Source: Didymodactylos carnosus
Lineage: Eukaryota; Rotifera; Eurotatoria; Philodinida; Philodinidae
Assembly (NCBI GenBank): GCA_905250885.1
Contig: CAJNOQ010002288.1
Span: 1 to 25,186, forward strand
DNA: 25,186 nt
Direction: 5' to 3'
Below the pieces are notes generated by a model that was not told the origin of the DNA, searched no databases, and saw only the letters and a list, made by a program, of their open reading frames with translations. Below, piece by piece: positions 9,393 through 21,270 of this stretch (its first letter is position 1; each line of letters opens with the position of its first letter). The translations under genes were made by a program, and so were the position numbers.

Positions 9393-11589
9393 TCAGTTCA
9401 TCAAAAAGTCAAAAAAAGTTTCCTGAAAATCTAACTAAAAAAAGTCAGACTCATTTTCATTGTTCTTTAATTTTGTAAAAAAAAGGTTACTTCATTACAC
9501 ATTCAGTTAACGAAAAGTCTTTTCAACACCGGTGCTCGTCGCAAGACAGAAAACTATTTTCGAGATATAGAGTGGCTTTTAGCCGCTTTATATTTTCGAG
9601 TTTTGTGCTCGACTGTAATAGCGAGAAGAAATCCACAGAGTAATTTGTTTAGTTAAATGCGTTTTCAGTTTGATGAAAGGTGCATAAAAATTTCATCGAA
9701 ATTGTTAAAATGGGGAGCTGGGTCAAAATCCAAACCCCACGTAAAACCGAGTCCTTTTTGATCGAAAAGTTTTTACGAACAATTTGATCGTCTAGAGCAA
9801 ACATCTTTGAATTATTCCGATGACGTTAGTGAGCTCTTCACGACATTTTTATAATCAAACTGTATTCCACACCCTGAAAACTAGCAACATCGACAAAAAG
9901 ACAATAAAACGATCTTTCGAGGGTTTTCTGTGAATTGAATGCAGTTTATTAAAAACAAATGTCGTAAAGACTTCTCATTTTTTGTCTACAAATGTTAGTT
10001 TTATACGATTGAGTTGTTTGTAAAATTTCCAATCAAATTTGGAAACCTGGTTTTCTCTGTAAATTCATTCATTTTGTCAGTCATTTTATGGCACTAGAAC
10101 AGACTTTGAAAAAGTTGTTTGAGAAAATTTTTTAAATAATCTGTGAAACTTTCGATATTCTCAAAAGCAATATAAATTGTGATAGTAGATGTTCTGAGAC
10201 GTCTAACTATGTCCTAATCATAATATTAACTTTTCATAATAAAATCAACATTTCTGATTGGAAAGCGGGGGAGGTGGGAACTTAAGTGAATAATGTTTCG
10301 TTTGTCAACATAAGTCTCAAATTTTATGTACACACTATTTAAAAGAGAAGAAGACGCACGAATACATTAAAAAAAATATGAGAGTAGCTTTAATACATAA
10401 TAGTGTTCAGAAATTTTATGTATTTAGTTGGTGAAACGAAGAAGAACGGTGTCAACTCATTATTGAGATAGATATTTGGTTTTTTGAAAATAGGAAACAA
10501 AATCGTGCTAAATACATCAGTGTCCACCTTATTTACACAATCTTTCTTCTCTTTTTCATAACAATTGAACAAAAGAAAAGAAAGAGACCTCAAGATGCTA
10601 TTACTTCTGTTTCGAAAAAAAGAAGAGAAAAAAAACTTTATTTACAGCCTAGACCAAGTATCTGATGACTACATATAAAATATGTATTCACTTCTTTCTC
10701 TCATTCTTTCTTGTATTTTTCTGGCTCAATAGTGTACAATTTCTTTTTTTTTTCTCCTTAGAACGTAGTGCAAACTGACTATTATATACAGACAACAACA
10801 AAATAGAAAATTTATTTTATTATTTTTTTTTTTTGTTATTCATTGAATTATTTCGTCATGTAATATGATGAACTCGACAAGTTTGTTAACATAGATAATA
10901 ATGAAAGTTCCATAGAGAATTCTTATTTCATCATAGGAATTGATACGTATCTTTTAATATTTTAATCTTGCTCAACCACTATGAGAGAGTCATGGAAGAA
11001 AAATACCGTGTGCTACATTTTTTTTTTTTTTTTTTTTATTATTCTTGATAGAATTTACAGCGTATAGTATAACAAAACAATATACTAACAGTAAAAATAA
11101 AAAAAAGAAATATGCAGAGTGACATGGATGCGAGATTTTACACTTTTTAATTGTCAAATAGCAATGACGTTCGAGTTATTTTTATTTATTTTTTTTTTAT
11201 TGTTCTTCCTCCGTGCGTGTACACAATTGACATTTGGTTAGTAATGACCATTTCTTCTTCCTTTTAATAAATTGATTGTTGTATCATCGTCCTCTTGTGG
11301 ATAAGTTATTTTTATTTAAATAATAAGGTTTTTTTTTTCTCTCTCTTTTTTCTTTTGAGAAAAGTTTTAGTATGCGTAAGATAGAAAACAAAAAGGGAAA
11401 TCGTTTTGTTGTTTCGAAATTGAATAACTATATGATCGTTGTAATGCCAAATGTCGACTTTCTTCTTTTTTTTTGCTCGAATATATCACCACAAATTGAT
11501 TTTAAGTATGCAAGTATTCGTTTAGTTTTATTTTAATTTCAGATTAAAATTGATATCGATTTGCTCATACTAATATTTATTCTTTAACC
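9393..11589. other. intergenic region and T-rich 5' flank of the claudin-like gene
   Basis: No gene could be supported. An imperfect hairpin sits at about 9543-9608, with arms around GTGGCTTTTAGCCGC. From 10,700 onward the plus strand has long T and CT tracts, including a run of about 20 Ts at 11,018-11,037. No TATA or initiator element could be assigned with confidence. Confidence 0.5.
11523..11542 (+). promoter_or_regulatory. candidate 3' splice acceptor in the leader
   Basis: TTTTAATTTCAG ends at 11,542, 47 nt before the start codon at 11,590. It fits the strong polypyrimidine-CAG acceptors of the introns here, and could close a leader intron or receive a spliced leader (inference). Confidence 0.35.
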
Positions 11590-13301
11590 ATGACTAATTG
11601 TCTACGATTAGCAATCTTATTCATTCCTGCATTTATTACATTAGGTTTATTAGCTGTTGCATTTGCAACAAATTGGTGGACAATTGTACTTGAACAAGTA
11701 AATTAAACTCTTTTTTTTTTGTTTTTCTTCGTGTATTAATTATGTATCTCTTCTAATTGATTAATTGTTTTATTTTTATTTTCTAGAACATTCCAAAAAA
11801 TATAAATATAAAAAATTCTAATTTACGTTTATATCAAACATTATTACGTATTCCACAATCACGTGGTCTATTTTCAGAATGTATTTCCTATCGTCTTGTA
11901 AATCTTACAATTAATGATTCGTATAATTTTTTACCAGAACCATCGAAAGAAGAATTAGCAATAGCTGATAGAAATTGTTCAATTGATCAGTTTATGTGTG
12001 CAACAGGTTATGCTATTTCGAATCCACTAACACGTTGTATTCAAAATCAACAACAATGTAATGGTATTATTGATTGTGTAGATAAAAGTGATGAAACATC
12101 CACGGTGTGTAATGAAAGATTGCCACTACGATGTCAAGATGGTTATGAAAAATGTAAATTTTTATTTATGTCACGAACAATAGGTTTTTTATCAAATTTT
12201 TTCTTTTTTTAAATAATTTTTTAGGTCCCGATCAAAAAATGTGTTATCGAGTTAACGATCAAACATGTGACGGTGTTTCAAATTGTTTGGACGATTCCGA
12301 TGAACAAAATTGTTCACCACAAAGATGTGAAGACAACAAACGTGCATTTTGTATAAAAGAAAGAAAATGTGCAAGAAGAGAACATTCACACAGGTATTTA
12401 TATCTTAGAATAAAATTTCTCATTTTTTTCTCAAATTTAAAGAGATGAAAAACTTGAGATAATAAAAAAGGTTAGAAAACTACACTTTTTGTACTAAATT
12501 TTGATGTCTCTTTTTAGTTGTGATGGTATTTCAGATTGTGCTGATAATTCTGATGAAGAAAATTGTCCTTCACATGAGTGTCGTGGTGATACAATCTCAT
12601 GTGATAATCGATGTTATAGATCGAAATATCGTTGTGATGGTACAGTACAATGTTCAGATTTTAGTGATGAAAAAAATTGTGTTGAATATACAACAAAAAA
12701 TTATTTAAAAGTTTATACAATTCGGGATGATCGAAAATGTATTGAAAAACGTTTTACATATTTTGGAGGATCACCAACAATCGATAATAATATTGATTAT
12801 AATAATAATAATAATAATAATGAATATCAACAAAAACGTGTTGAATATTTAACATTAACATATTATCTTCGTATGGGTATTTTCTTTGGTATTATTGGAG
12901 GATTATTATTTACATTATTAAGTATATTATCATTATTTTTATTAGCTTGTTGTCGAAAAAATTGTCATAATGTACCATTTATTCTTTATGGTATATGGAC
13001 ATTTTTAGCATTTCTTTCAATTATTGGTTCATTGGGTATTTATGTTTATTTATGGTTATGGGAAAAACAAACAGTTGTTGATATTGAAAAAAATTTACCA
13101 TTTGATGTTATGATACATGAAAATAATACAACAATTCGTAATATTGAATTTTTTGGATTATCATTTTGGTTAGCATGTGGAGCAATTTTAAGTACATTTT
13201 TATCATTATTATGTTCATATCGTGTTTGTTGTAAATTACAATCATCAAGAGCAGAGGATAAAGAATATGAAATAATGCAAATGCAAATGCAAGCATATTA
13301 A
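11590..13301 (+). CDS. four-pass claudin-like membrane protein with four LDLa repeats, four exons
   Basis: Exons are 11590-11697, 11787-12153, 12225-12393 and 12518-13301, giving 475 aa. Introns are 89, 71 and 124 bp. Membrane segments lie at about 7-27, 335-359, 368-393 and 426-447. The first outer loop has W29-W30 and G63-L64-F65-x-x-C68, matching the W / GLW-x2-C signature of the claudin/PMP22 superfamily. Four LDL-receptor class A repeats follow at 100-144, 152-188, 193-231 and 236-269. Each has six cysteines and a calcium-binding D-x-SDE end. The only other loop cysteine is C289. A polyasparagine run (310-316) precedes the second membrane segment. LDLa repeats usually bind ligands with calcium; a surface or junction role is inference. 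The start is the first ATG before a membrane helix. No ortholog is recognised, so no symbol is given. Confidence 0.82.
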
Positions 13302-14656
13302 TATATATAAAATTTATTGATGTTATTTTCTTGTTATTTGTTTTTCTTTGATTCAAACTTTTTATATAGACTAGGCGGATCCTTGTTATTCCCTTTTCAT
13401 TAACTAAAACTGGACAAAAATGATCATCATTATCATCATCATCATTGAATGTTGCTCAAAAATTCCGTCCAGTCTTTTTATACAACCTCAAATTGTTCTA
13501 GAAACAGATATTTTTTTTCTTTAATTGTACAGTATAACTTTGAACGTCTAGTCATTTCATTAACAAATTTATAATACTTTGTAATAGTCTTTTCAAAAAT
13601 TGTCGACCTAAATTCTCATTGTCTCAGCTATTTTATTGTATAAAGTTATGTGACCTTATTTTATTTCATGTGGTTTTAATTATTAAATAAACTGTTTTTT
13701 TTTTAAATAAAAAGAAAAGTAGAAAAGACATGTGATGCAAACATTCCATCAAAAATGAATATTCAATTTTGAAGCAGAGAGTCGATAAATAAAACAAAAT
13801 AGTTTTTATTCAACAATGATACACACCAAAACTCCGTATGAACTAGCAAGCAGATATTTTTGTTGAATACTTCTTGAATATTAAGTAGAAAATTTTTTTT
13901 CTTCAATTAGTCCATGAACTCACTGGATTACAGTTGAGTCATCGTTATAAAGTTTTGATACGTCTTGACTAAACATATCTAGACAAAATAAAAGCAAAAA
14001 TCATGTTGAAAAAACAACAACAGAAGTAATATGCACAAACAAATCAACTAAATACAAGAGACTTCTAGTCTAAAAAAATATCAGTTTAGAGAAAAAAACT
14101 TCTAGATTTTTGTTTTATAAAAACCTAACTTCAGATTCAGTTTCTAAATTAATTCAACGATAGATTCGAACAATAAAAAAAGACAGTTGTCTAAAATAAT
14201 AAAAAAACAAATGTCATACCAAATAAATTGAAGATTTTCATGATACCAACTTTGAGATATAATTATCATCATTAAACCATATTTTATATTTTTATTCAAA
14301 AATCTAAAGTCAATATAGACATGGCATTCACATCGAACGTTACTTTATCTTTCTTACCACAAAAAATCATTGACGAAACTAACAATATAGTTTAGTTCAT
14401 TTTGTTCTATTAGAAAAATAAAATCAGAAGAACTATCATAAAAAACAACAAGACTACATTTAACTAATAGTGATACTTACTAGGCAAATAGAAACACTAG
14501 GTTGCCATAAAATACATTAAAATGTAAAGTAGAACGAGTAACAATTAGAGTATCGTTTTAAACGTAGTCATTAAACGACGTCAATGGGAAATGTCATGAC
14601 AAATCTGAACAAAAAACAAAGAAATTAAATTGAAATTAAGTCAATAGGCACACTTA
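13302..14656. other. 3' flank of the claudin-like gene and intergenic DNA
   Basis: AATAAA at about 13,686 is a plausible polyadenylation signal 385 nt after the stop. An ATC-rich simple repeat lies near 13,412-13,445. The rest is A-rich with no gene or definable element. Confidence 0.5.
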
Positions 14657-15181
14657 TGAAGGAACCTATGGAAGTGTCTCCCTCCGATTTCGTTCGTTCA
14701 TACGTCGATCAATAGAGGATATCGAGCTATTAAAAAACCTAAAAGGATTTTTCTCCATGACTCTTGAAGACCGGGTTTTCTGGGAAACCAGTTTTTCAGA
14801 AACTCTAAAAGATAACTAAAACCTTTCTTAATGAGACATAGTTGTAGCCTGCAGATTTCTGATTAAAATAAGACATTTCCCCGCTCTATACGACCTTTCT
14901 TTGCAAAGTTATAGAAATTTAGAAGAAAAGCCCTGGATTAATTTCTCATTTCTGTGTAGAGCTAGGAGATGCCTCATTTTAATCAGAAATTTGCGGGCTA
15001 CAATCATTAAGAAAGGTTTTAGTTATTTTTTAGAGTTTCTGAAAAACTAATTTTCCAGAAAACCGGGTCTTCAAGAATTATGGGCCTGAATATTTTTAGG
15101 CTTTTTACTAACTCGATATCCTCTATCGATCGACGTATGAACGAACGAAATCGGAGGAGGACACTGCCATAGGTTCCCTCG
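14657..15181. mobile_element. fold-back element B (525 bp), same terminal family as element A
   Basis: The arms 14657-14891 and 14954-15181 are inverted copies of about 230 bp with scattered differences and small gaps, around a loop of about 62 nt. The right end read inward is CGAGGGAACCTATGG and the left end is TGAAGGAACCTATGG. TTA lies on both sides (14654-14656 and 15182-15184) as a probable 3-bp target duplication. It shares the terminal motif with the element at 8820, but its inner arms are different. The minus-strand open frame at 15019-15219 is only translated arm. Confidence 0.82.
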
Positions 15182-15979
15182 TTAGTATTCCATCTATCCA
15201 CTGATTTAGTATACGCCATAATCTAAAAGGTATTTGTCTACCACTTCTAAGTCTCTCATTATATCGTTCTGTGCAAAACAGAAACATCCATGGGAGAATT
15301 AGAATTCTCTGAAAATGTCACTGTTAATATTTTTTCTCCTTGTTGCTAAAAAATATTGCTAGTTTATTTTGTTACAGTTTCAACCGATAATGATGTAACG
15401 TTGTTTCAATACCTAATCATATTGATCATGTTCTTTTTATATATAATAATTGTGTGTCTAATGTTGAAAGGAAATAATCTGCTACGCGCACATTGATAAA
15501 TCGATTTGTAAATAGACTGGAATCAAAAATTGAAACATATTATGCTTACTTAAACTTCAAATTTTACAGGTACTACTTACGTACAATTTACTCAGTTTTT
15601 GACTTTTCGTTTTTATTTGTCCATATTTTATATCGCACGGCAACAACACAAATTATTAAATCAAAAAAATTTCAGATTTAATTGTCCATACTCTTTCATT
15701 CATATTTATTTATTTTCCGTCTTCATTCAAATATGATTTTGTTCAGATAATTTCATCTTAATTTCAGCTATATTTTCATATACTATAGACTGGAAAAACA
15801 AAACAAAATAAAAAAAAATGAAAAAGTTTTATTATAATCATGGTTTATCCAAAATTCAGATGATTATTTTCTGAATAGTTTTTGACTGTCGATAACTAGA
15901 GACCTGCAGTTGTTATTATTCGACAGCCCAGATTCTAGCGCGTGTTTTCATAACAGATTAAGTTCAAAAATCTATTGTG
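15182..15979. other. intergenic AT-rich DNA
   Basis: No gene or repeat with clear ends was seen; the open stretch at 15493-15681 has no recognisable domain. Confidence 0.5.
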
Positions 15980-16838
15980 ACGTAGAATTTCAATAAAAAC
16001 CAAATCATGGCTCAGATAGAAATACTTTCGTTTTTTTACATATGTATCCAAGACGAATTCATAGAATCGTAAACGACAATTTACGACTAAATACGGTCGT
16101 ATTCCATACAGAGGTGATACATTATCGTATACAACCGTCGCGAAAAGTCGTATACAATTGTGAATAGTCGTAAACGTTTTCTTTACGATTGTCATATGTG
16201 ACGATGTATTACGGCTGCAGGTATACGATGATTTACTCTCAAATACAGACGTTTATGACCTTATTACGACCGTAAGCCGATGGTAAGTAGACGTATAAGA
16301 TGGTTATCTTCATTGTCCTAGGTAGACAGTCTCAAGTATTCTCTTTAAAATAAGACTCCCTTGAACTTCTCGTTTTTGTCGCAACTGCATCGCCCTTCTA
16401 GCTTTATCAACATGTAGAAAGAGATAAACTAGAGTATTTTTTGAAATTCTAAAGTGTGTGAACTCATTCTGAGTAAGTTGCGAAATTTTCACATTCATTT
16501 TCAAATTCAATAAAAATAGTGTAAAATGGGTCATCTTAATTACAGTAGACCTTCACTAGATTTTATAAATGTCTGATGAAAATAAATCTTGTCAAAAAAT
16601 CAGCGGGATCAATAACCTGCATTCCAGCTGTTCATGAGGTCTCATACCAGTCCGAGGCTGAAGCATTTAGAAAATCTAGTATCACGATTGAGCGACAATA
16701 AAATAAAGAGAATGAAGCATTCTAATTTTAAATACAATACTTGCGACTATCCATCCACGTCAAAAGCCTAAAGTATTTCTATCTGAAATTGTCGAGTCCA
16801 TAACCTAGTTTTTGAAAGATCATATTGAAATTCTACGT
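15980..16838. mobile_element. degenerate inverted-repeat element with TCGTA-rich left half
   Basis: ACGTAGAATTTCAATA at 15980 recurs inverted, ending at 16838, and CAGATAGAAATACTTT at 16013 recurs inverted at about 16765. The paired blocks are separated by unequal spacers, as in an old terminal inverted repeat. The left half (about 16060-16290) is dense in TCGTA and TACGA words in both orientations, such as CGTAAACGAC. No coding frame was found. Borders and family are uncertain. Confidence 0.5.
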
Positions 16839-16952
16839 TCAAAATCAGAAACGTCCAGAACATCCAGAAACGCTTAAAAATAAATAACAAATAGCAACAA
16901 TTTATCTTACTCACGTGCAAGTATTAATTCTTGTTGTAGTTGAAATATCTTC

Positions 16953-16987
16953 GGGTGAAAAATTGACAATTCTACCATTTTTCACCC
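16953..16987. repeat. perfect 11-bp hairpin
   Basis: GGGTGAAAAAT pairs exactly with ATTTTTCACCC around a 13-nt loop. It is unassigned. Confidence 0.85.
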
Positions 16988-17555
16988 ATTCATCCTACCG
17001 GTCACTCCATTCACTGTAATACACAAAATATTCGATATCCATCTTTTGAACTAGTTTTGTTTGCCAACACTTCAAATAAAAACAAGCAAAAGATTTACTA
17101 TCTAAACTTGTAAAAAACATACTTTTGTCGAATATAATATTGGACTATAAAAACATAAAACGTTTTCACTTAAAATAAAAATGATGTGTTCATAATAATG
17201 ATTGAATTAAACGGTATAATTACCTACTTCAAACATTAATTTTATGTTACCATTCTATTTATCAGCTATATCAACATTCACACTCTTAGTTTCTATAACT
17301 AAATCAGAAAAAGTTTAAATTATGTTTTTTTAAATCGATCAGATAGCAGATATAAAATAGGCTCGTAGCATCCCTAGCAACAAGATATAAAACAGTTGAA
17401 GGTCTCAGATACATTCTATTCGATAGTGTCTTTCTTTTCAAAAACAGGTTCTCTCGAAAAACGAATATTTCTCTTCTAATCAAGAGAAATGAATGTATCT
17501 ACCATTTTGCTTCACTTCGAAACATAGAACAAGAGACAAATAGTATCGTTGTTTC

Positions 17556-17583
17556 ATTATTTATTTATTTATTTATTTATTTT
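17556..17583. repeat. (ATTT)n microsatellite
   Basis: About seven tandem TTTA units, read directly. Confidence 0.95.
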
Positions 17584-17861
17584 CTTATATGACAGTGTTT
17601 TAACGCATTTTTTAATCATTATCTTTTCTATCATTTCTATTATTACTTTTTTTCCACATTTGATCCATACAAGCAACCAGATAATTCTGGCAAAAACATG
17701 ATATTCCTTACAATAATCACAAAATTGTTCACTGGATGCTGTAGATAAGATAAAACCACAACCAAACAAGATATAAAAGCAAACGTAACAACTACGTTCT
17801 TACTGTTGTGCAACTTCTCCTGTTTTCTTAATGGCAACATAAATAGACAAACATGCAAACA

Positions 17862-17887
17862 TACACACACACACACACACACACACA
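17862..17887. repeat. (AC)n microsatellite
   Basis: About twelve AC dinucleotides, read directly. A shorter TG run lies at 18,341-18,350. Confidence 0.95.
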
Positions 17888-18400
17888 TATATCTTATAAA
17901 ACATAAACAAATAATTGAAGATTCAAGTTTTATCCTCAGTGATAAGACAGACAAAAACACAGAACATTTATCCGACGAAAGGTCAGTAAAGGAAACGTCA
18001 CGATTGAGATCAGAAAAGAAAAAAGAGAGAAAGAAAAGTTTTTTTGAGGGGAATCAAAAAAGTAGAAACACACAAAAATTACAATCACATTTAATCTCAG
18101 ATATATTGAAAAAACACCTTAGAACATGCGCACATATTTACTGCTAAAACACGTAAACTTCAAACAACTAAATTGCTACTGTCATTATACATTAGGGCAT
18201 TAAACACAAAGAAAAGCAAAGAAAACTTTTTGAGAATTTTTTTTTATGGTCCCTATTAATGCCGTAAGGAAATTTAAAAAGATAGCAGTGCATGAGAGCA
18301 CCACACCAAAAAAGAAAGACAGACTGTACAAACAGATTGGTGTGTGTGTGTATAGTGTTAACAAAACTTTAATGTTTTCCTATTGCTATTGTTGTTGTCG

Positions 18401-20261
18401 TTATTGAGCAGGTTTTTCATTATTCAACTCATTTGTATTTTCATTTCCAGCATCTGTTTCACCAACTTGATATTCAGCAACATATAACGATGGGTCAATT
18501 TGTTTTGGTATCGGTTGAATTTCTGTACCCAATTCCTGTTCGATCTTGTGCAGTGTAAAACGATCATCATATGTGATAAGACTGATAGCAATACCATAAT
18601 GACCAAAACGACCAGATCGACCAATACGATGAAGATAAGTTTCAGATAATTTCGGAAAATCAAAATTAATCACAACATTAACAGCTTGAATATCGATACC
18701 ACGTGTAAACAAATCAGAACACACCAAATTTCGACATAAACCATTTCGAAAGTCATGAAAAACACGATTACGATGTTCCTGACGCATTTTTGAATGAATA
18801 TAATAACATGAATAACCCAGTTCCTTAAATAATCAAACATGAGAATTATGACAAGACTGATATGTGTCATAAATGGTAGAAAGATCTAACACTAAGATCT
18901 ACAATAAACAAGCAACATACAGTTATTTTCTTAGCCAATAGCTCGACACGTTGAGTTGAATTGCAGAATATGATTGACTGATTGATTTGTAATTTTGAAA
19001 ATAAGGTGTTTAAACAATGAACCTTTTGACGTTCTTGCACAAACGCATAATATTGAGTTATACCTAAGCATTTACAGAAAAAACATATATTGCTAAGAAT
19101 TTATAATTCGTCAGGCAATTCTACTCATGTAGAACGTAGTGTTCTCTTCTTTGAACATCTAGATGGAGCTCAGTCTAAGGTTTAAAATCTCCACATGTTC
19201 CTTCCTACAAGAAAGCTGGAGATGATGGATGAGTACAATGAAGGCACCGAAAATTACAATAAATAATATAATTCAAGCTGGCAATTATACCTTTTAATGT
19301 CAATTCTTCCATGAGATTTATTTCATACGGATTTTTCATATGTTTTTTGATGAAGTCATCGACCGTTAATGGAAATGTTGCTGAATACAACATGATTTGA
19401 CGATCTTTGGGTAAATGATGAATGACATCATCCAACAAATGATTGAAATCTTGCGATAACAATTTATCAGCTTCATCTAATATAATAACACGACACGAGT
19501 CTAACTTAGCCAAACTTTTGTTCACCAAATCAAGAATACGACCCGGTGTAGCAATAATTATATGTACAATGTCTTGGAGACGCGTGATGTCTTCACGCAG
19601 ACTTGTACCACCTGTTGTTACCATTACACGCAAATTCAAATGTTTTGATAATTCCATGCATATAGCACTTGTTTGTAAGGCTAGTTCACGCGTCGGTACC
19701 AATATCAATGCTTGAATTATATTCTTTTTTGGATCAATTCGTTCGATAATGGGAATTGTGTATGCACCCGTTTTACCTAAATACCAAGTTTTGATAAAAA
19801 GAAAAGATTATAATCCTTTATAGTCTTTGGCGCTAACCTGTTCCATTTTTAGCACGTGCAATCACGTCTCGACCAGTTAACGATATCGGAATTGAATGTT
19901 CCTGTATGGGTGATGGTTTTTCCCAGCCTTTTTCATATATACCCATTAATAGTTCACGTTTCAAGCAATAGTCTTCAAAATCATGACCACTAGTCCCAGT
20001 GACATCACTTGTTCTAGCTCGACGATCTTTTTCCGGTAAATTTAACTTTGATTTCCAGTTCTGATCGTCTTTAGGTATTGTCATTGACGAAAGTGGCGTT
20101 GAAGTTCCGGAGTTTCTGGTCGGTGTAGACGAATGGATATTAACTGGACTGTTTCTAGTATTGTTTGTAGATAGTTGTTTTGCGCCTCCTAAAACTGTAG
20201 GCGAAGACGAATAGGGTCTTGAATCATAATCAGGAATCGTTGTCGATTGTTGTTGATACAT
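18401..20261 (-). CDS. DDX6: DDX6/Me31B/Dhh1-type DEAD-box RNA helicase, four exons
   Basis: Exons in transcript order are 20261-19838, 19776-19291, 19063-18921 and 18823-18401, giving 491 aa (human DDX6 has 483). Introns are 61, 227 and 97 bp with matching phases. Motifs in order: Q motif GWEKPSPIQ (112-120), motif I AKNGTGKT with K143, PTREL (169-173), TPGR (218-221), DEAD (242-245), SAT (273-275), [15 protein letters not shown], and HRIGRSGR (416-423). The run LYVAEY near the end and the extended match around [19 protein letters not shown] identify the DDX6 subfamily. These ATP-dependent helicases repress translation and promote decapping in cytoplasmic P-bodies and germ granules. The first 65 residues are Ser/Thr/Pro-rich and probably disordered. 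All catalytic residues are intact. Intron 2 (19064-19290) is longer than the others, with no element seen in it. Confidence 0.95.
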
Positions 20262-20673
20262 ATTCGATATGTAAATTAATTATGTTTTTCACTTGAACAG
20301 CAAAAGAATTTTGGTTTAAATATTACGAAGAAGTATTATATTGTCTTTTCGAAGTCAGACTATTCACATGTAAAACGACGTCAAGAAAAACAATTATAGA
20401 AAGCGATCTAAAATAGAACCTATAACGTAAGTTTTTCTTTTATTTTTATTTTCAAATACGTAAGCACAAAGAGAGATGCTCGTTAAACATCAGGTATTCC
20501 TGAAAAGTCAGTTCTTTTTGATAAATATGTAATGAAAAATAAAAAAGCTAAAATAATTTTAGCTGCTCTTTTAACTCGAGTTTAACCAATGAAATACTGC
20601 AAATATGAGAGGCTGCAGCCGGAGAGAGGTCGTCAGTCACTATGTTCGGAGTACGACACCTTTCTTTTCCAAT
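20262..20673. other. 5' flank of the DDX6-like gene
   Basis: On the minus strand a tract ending GCTGTTCAAG places an AG about 30 nt upstream of the start codon, a weak candidate leader acceptor. Nothing else is recognisable, and no TATA box is clear. Confidence 0.4.
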
Positions 20674-21270
20674 CTTAGGTTTTGTTCACACTACTGATTT
20701 CAATTAACTTTACAACCAATCAGCACCCTTAATCCCAGTGTAAGTCATGTTTTTCGCGACGACTTCAGTTTTTATCAACCAATCAAATTAACTTCTCATC
20801 CAATACGGAGTTAAATGGTGTTTCGGACATCATTTAACTTTAACTCTCCAATCATAAATCAGCTCATTAACCAATAATACGGTGTCATTAGACAAGGAAA
20901 CTAGCGGCAGTTCAAACATCTGACTCTCTACTCAATTTGTCTGTTTTGAGCAGGAAGTCAACTATACAACGTGAATTCAAACCAGCCGGCTGTTAGCAAG
21001 CCGCAACCTCGGAGAATCCTGAAGGCAGAAAGCAGCACAATTTTAGGGGAAATTTCAAAATCTGATTGGTGTGTTAACGATTTAGGTGTGAACGATCTCG
21101 AAGTTAACTTTGAGTTAACTCTGAAAAATTTGTAGTGTGAACGTGGTCCAAGACCTTGTCCCAAATAGAAAAATTACCTCGTGTTAGGAAAGCTGATTGG
21201 CTTGAAAGTTAACTCGAAGTAGTACTCATGTTTTCGACATCATTTAAGTTTAACTTTTCAACCATGGCTC
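20674..21270. repeat. CCAAT/TTAACTT repeat mosaic with short terminal inverted repeats
   Basis: GTTCACACTAC at 20684-20694 is repeated inverted at 21132-21142, suggesting an element of about 460-490 bp. The interior carries CCAATCA at about 20716, 20779 and 20848, CCAAT at 20871, and the inverse TGATTGG at 21063 and 21194. TTAACTT words are interspersed. A direct repeat around GACATCATTTAA (about 20826 and 21236) extends beyond the right terminal repeat, so borders are uncertain. It lies upstream of the helicase gene and could also act as promoter DNA. Confidence 0.5.

Larger units (their letters stand above)
16839..18400. other. intergenic DNA and 3' flank of the DDX6-like gene
   Basis: No gene could be supported. 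It contains the hairpin at 16953-16987 and three microsatellites, listed separately. The plus-strand open stretch 17806-18147 spans the CA repeat and is charged low-complexity sequence. The last few hundred bases are probably 3'UTR of the minus-strand helicase gene. Confidence 0.5.

Noticed and set aside
12239-12448. Separate small LDLa proteins starting at internal ATGs
   Set aside because: They are exons of one gene joined by in-phase GT-AG introns that complete each six-cysteine repeat.
15019-15219. Open frame sharing an LRFRS run with the one at 24310-24588
   Set aside because: Both are translated fold-back arms. The weak likeness may reflect distant relation of the elements but does not show a gene.
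17806-18147. 113-codon plus-strand open frame
   Set aside because: It runs through a CA microsatellite and lysine/glutamate-rich low-complexity sequence, in the probable 3' flank of the helicase gene, with no domain.
19443-19715. 90-codon plus-strand open frame
   Set aside because: It is the antisense of exon 2 of the helicase.
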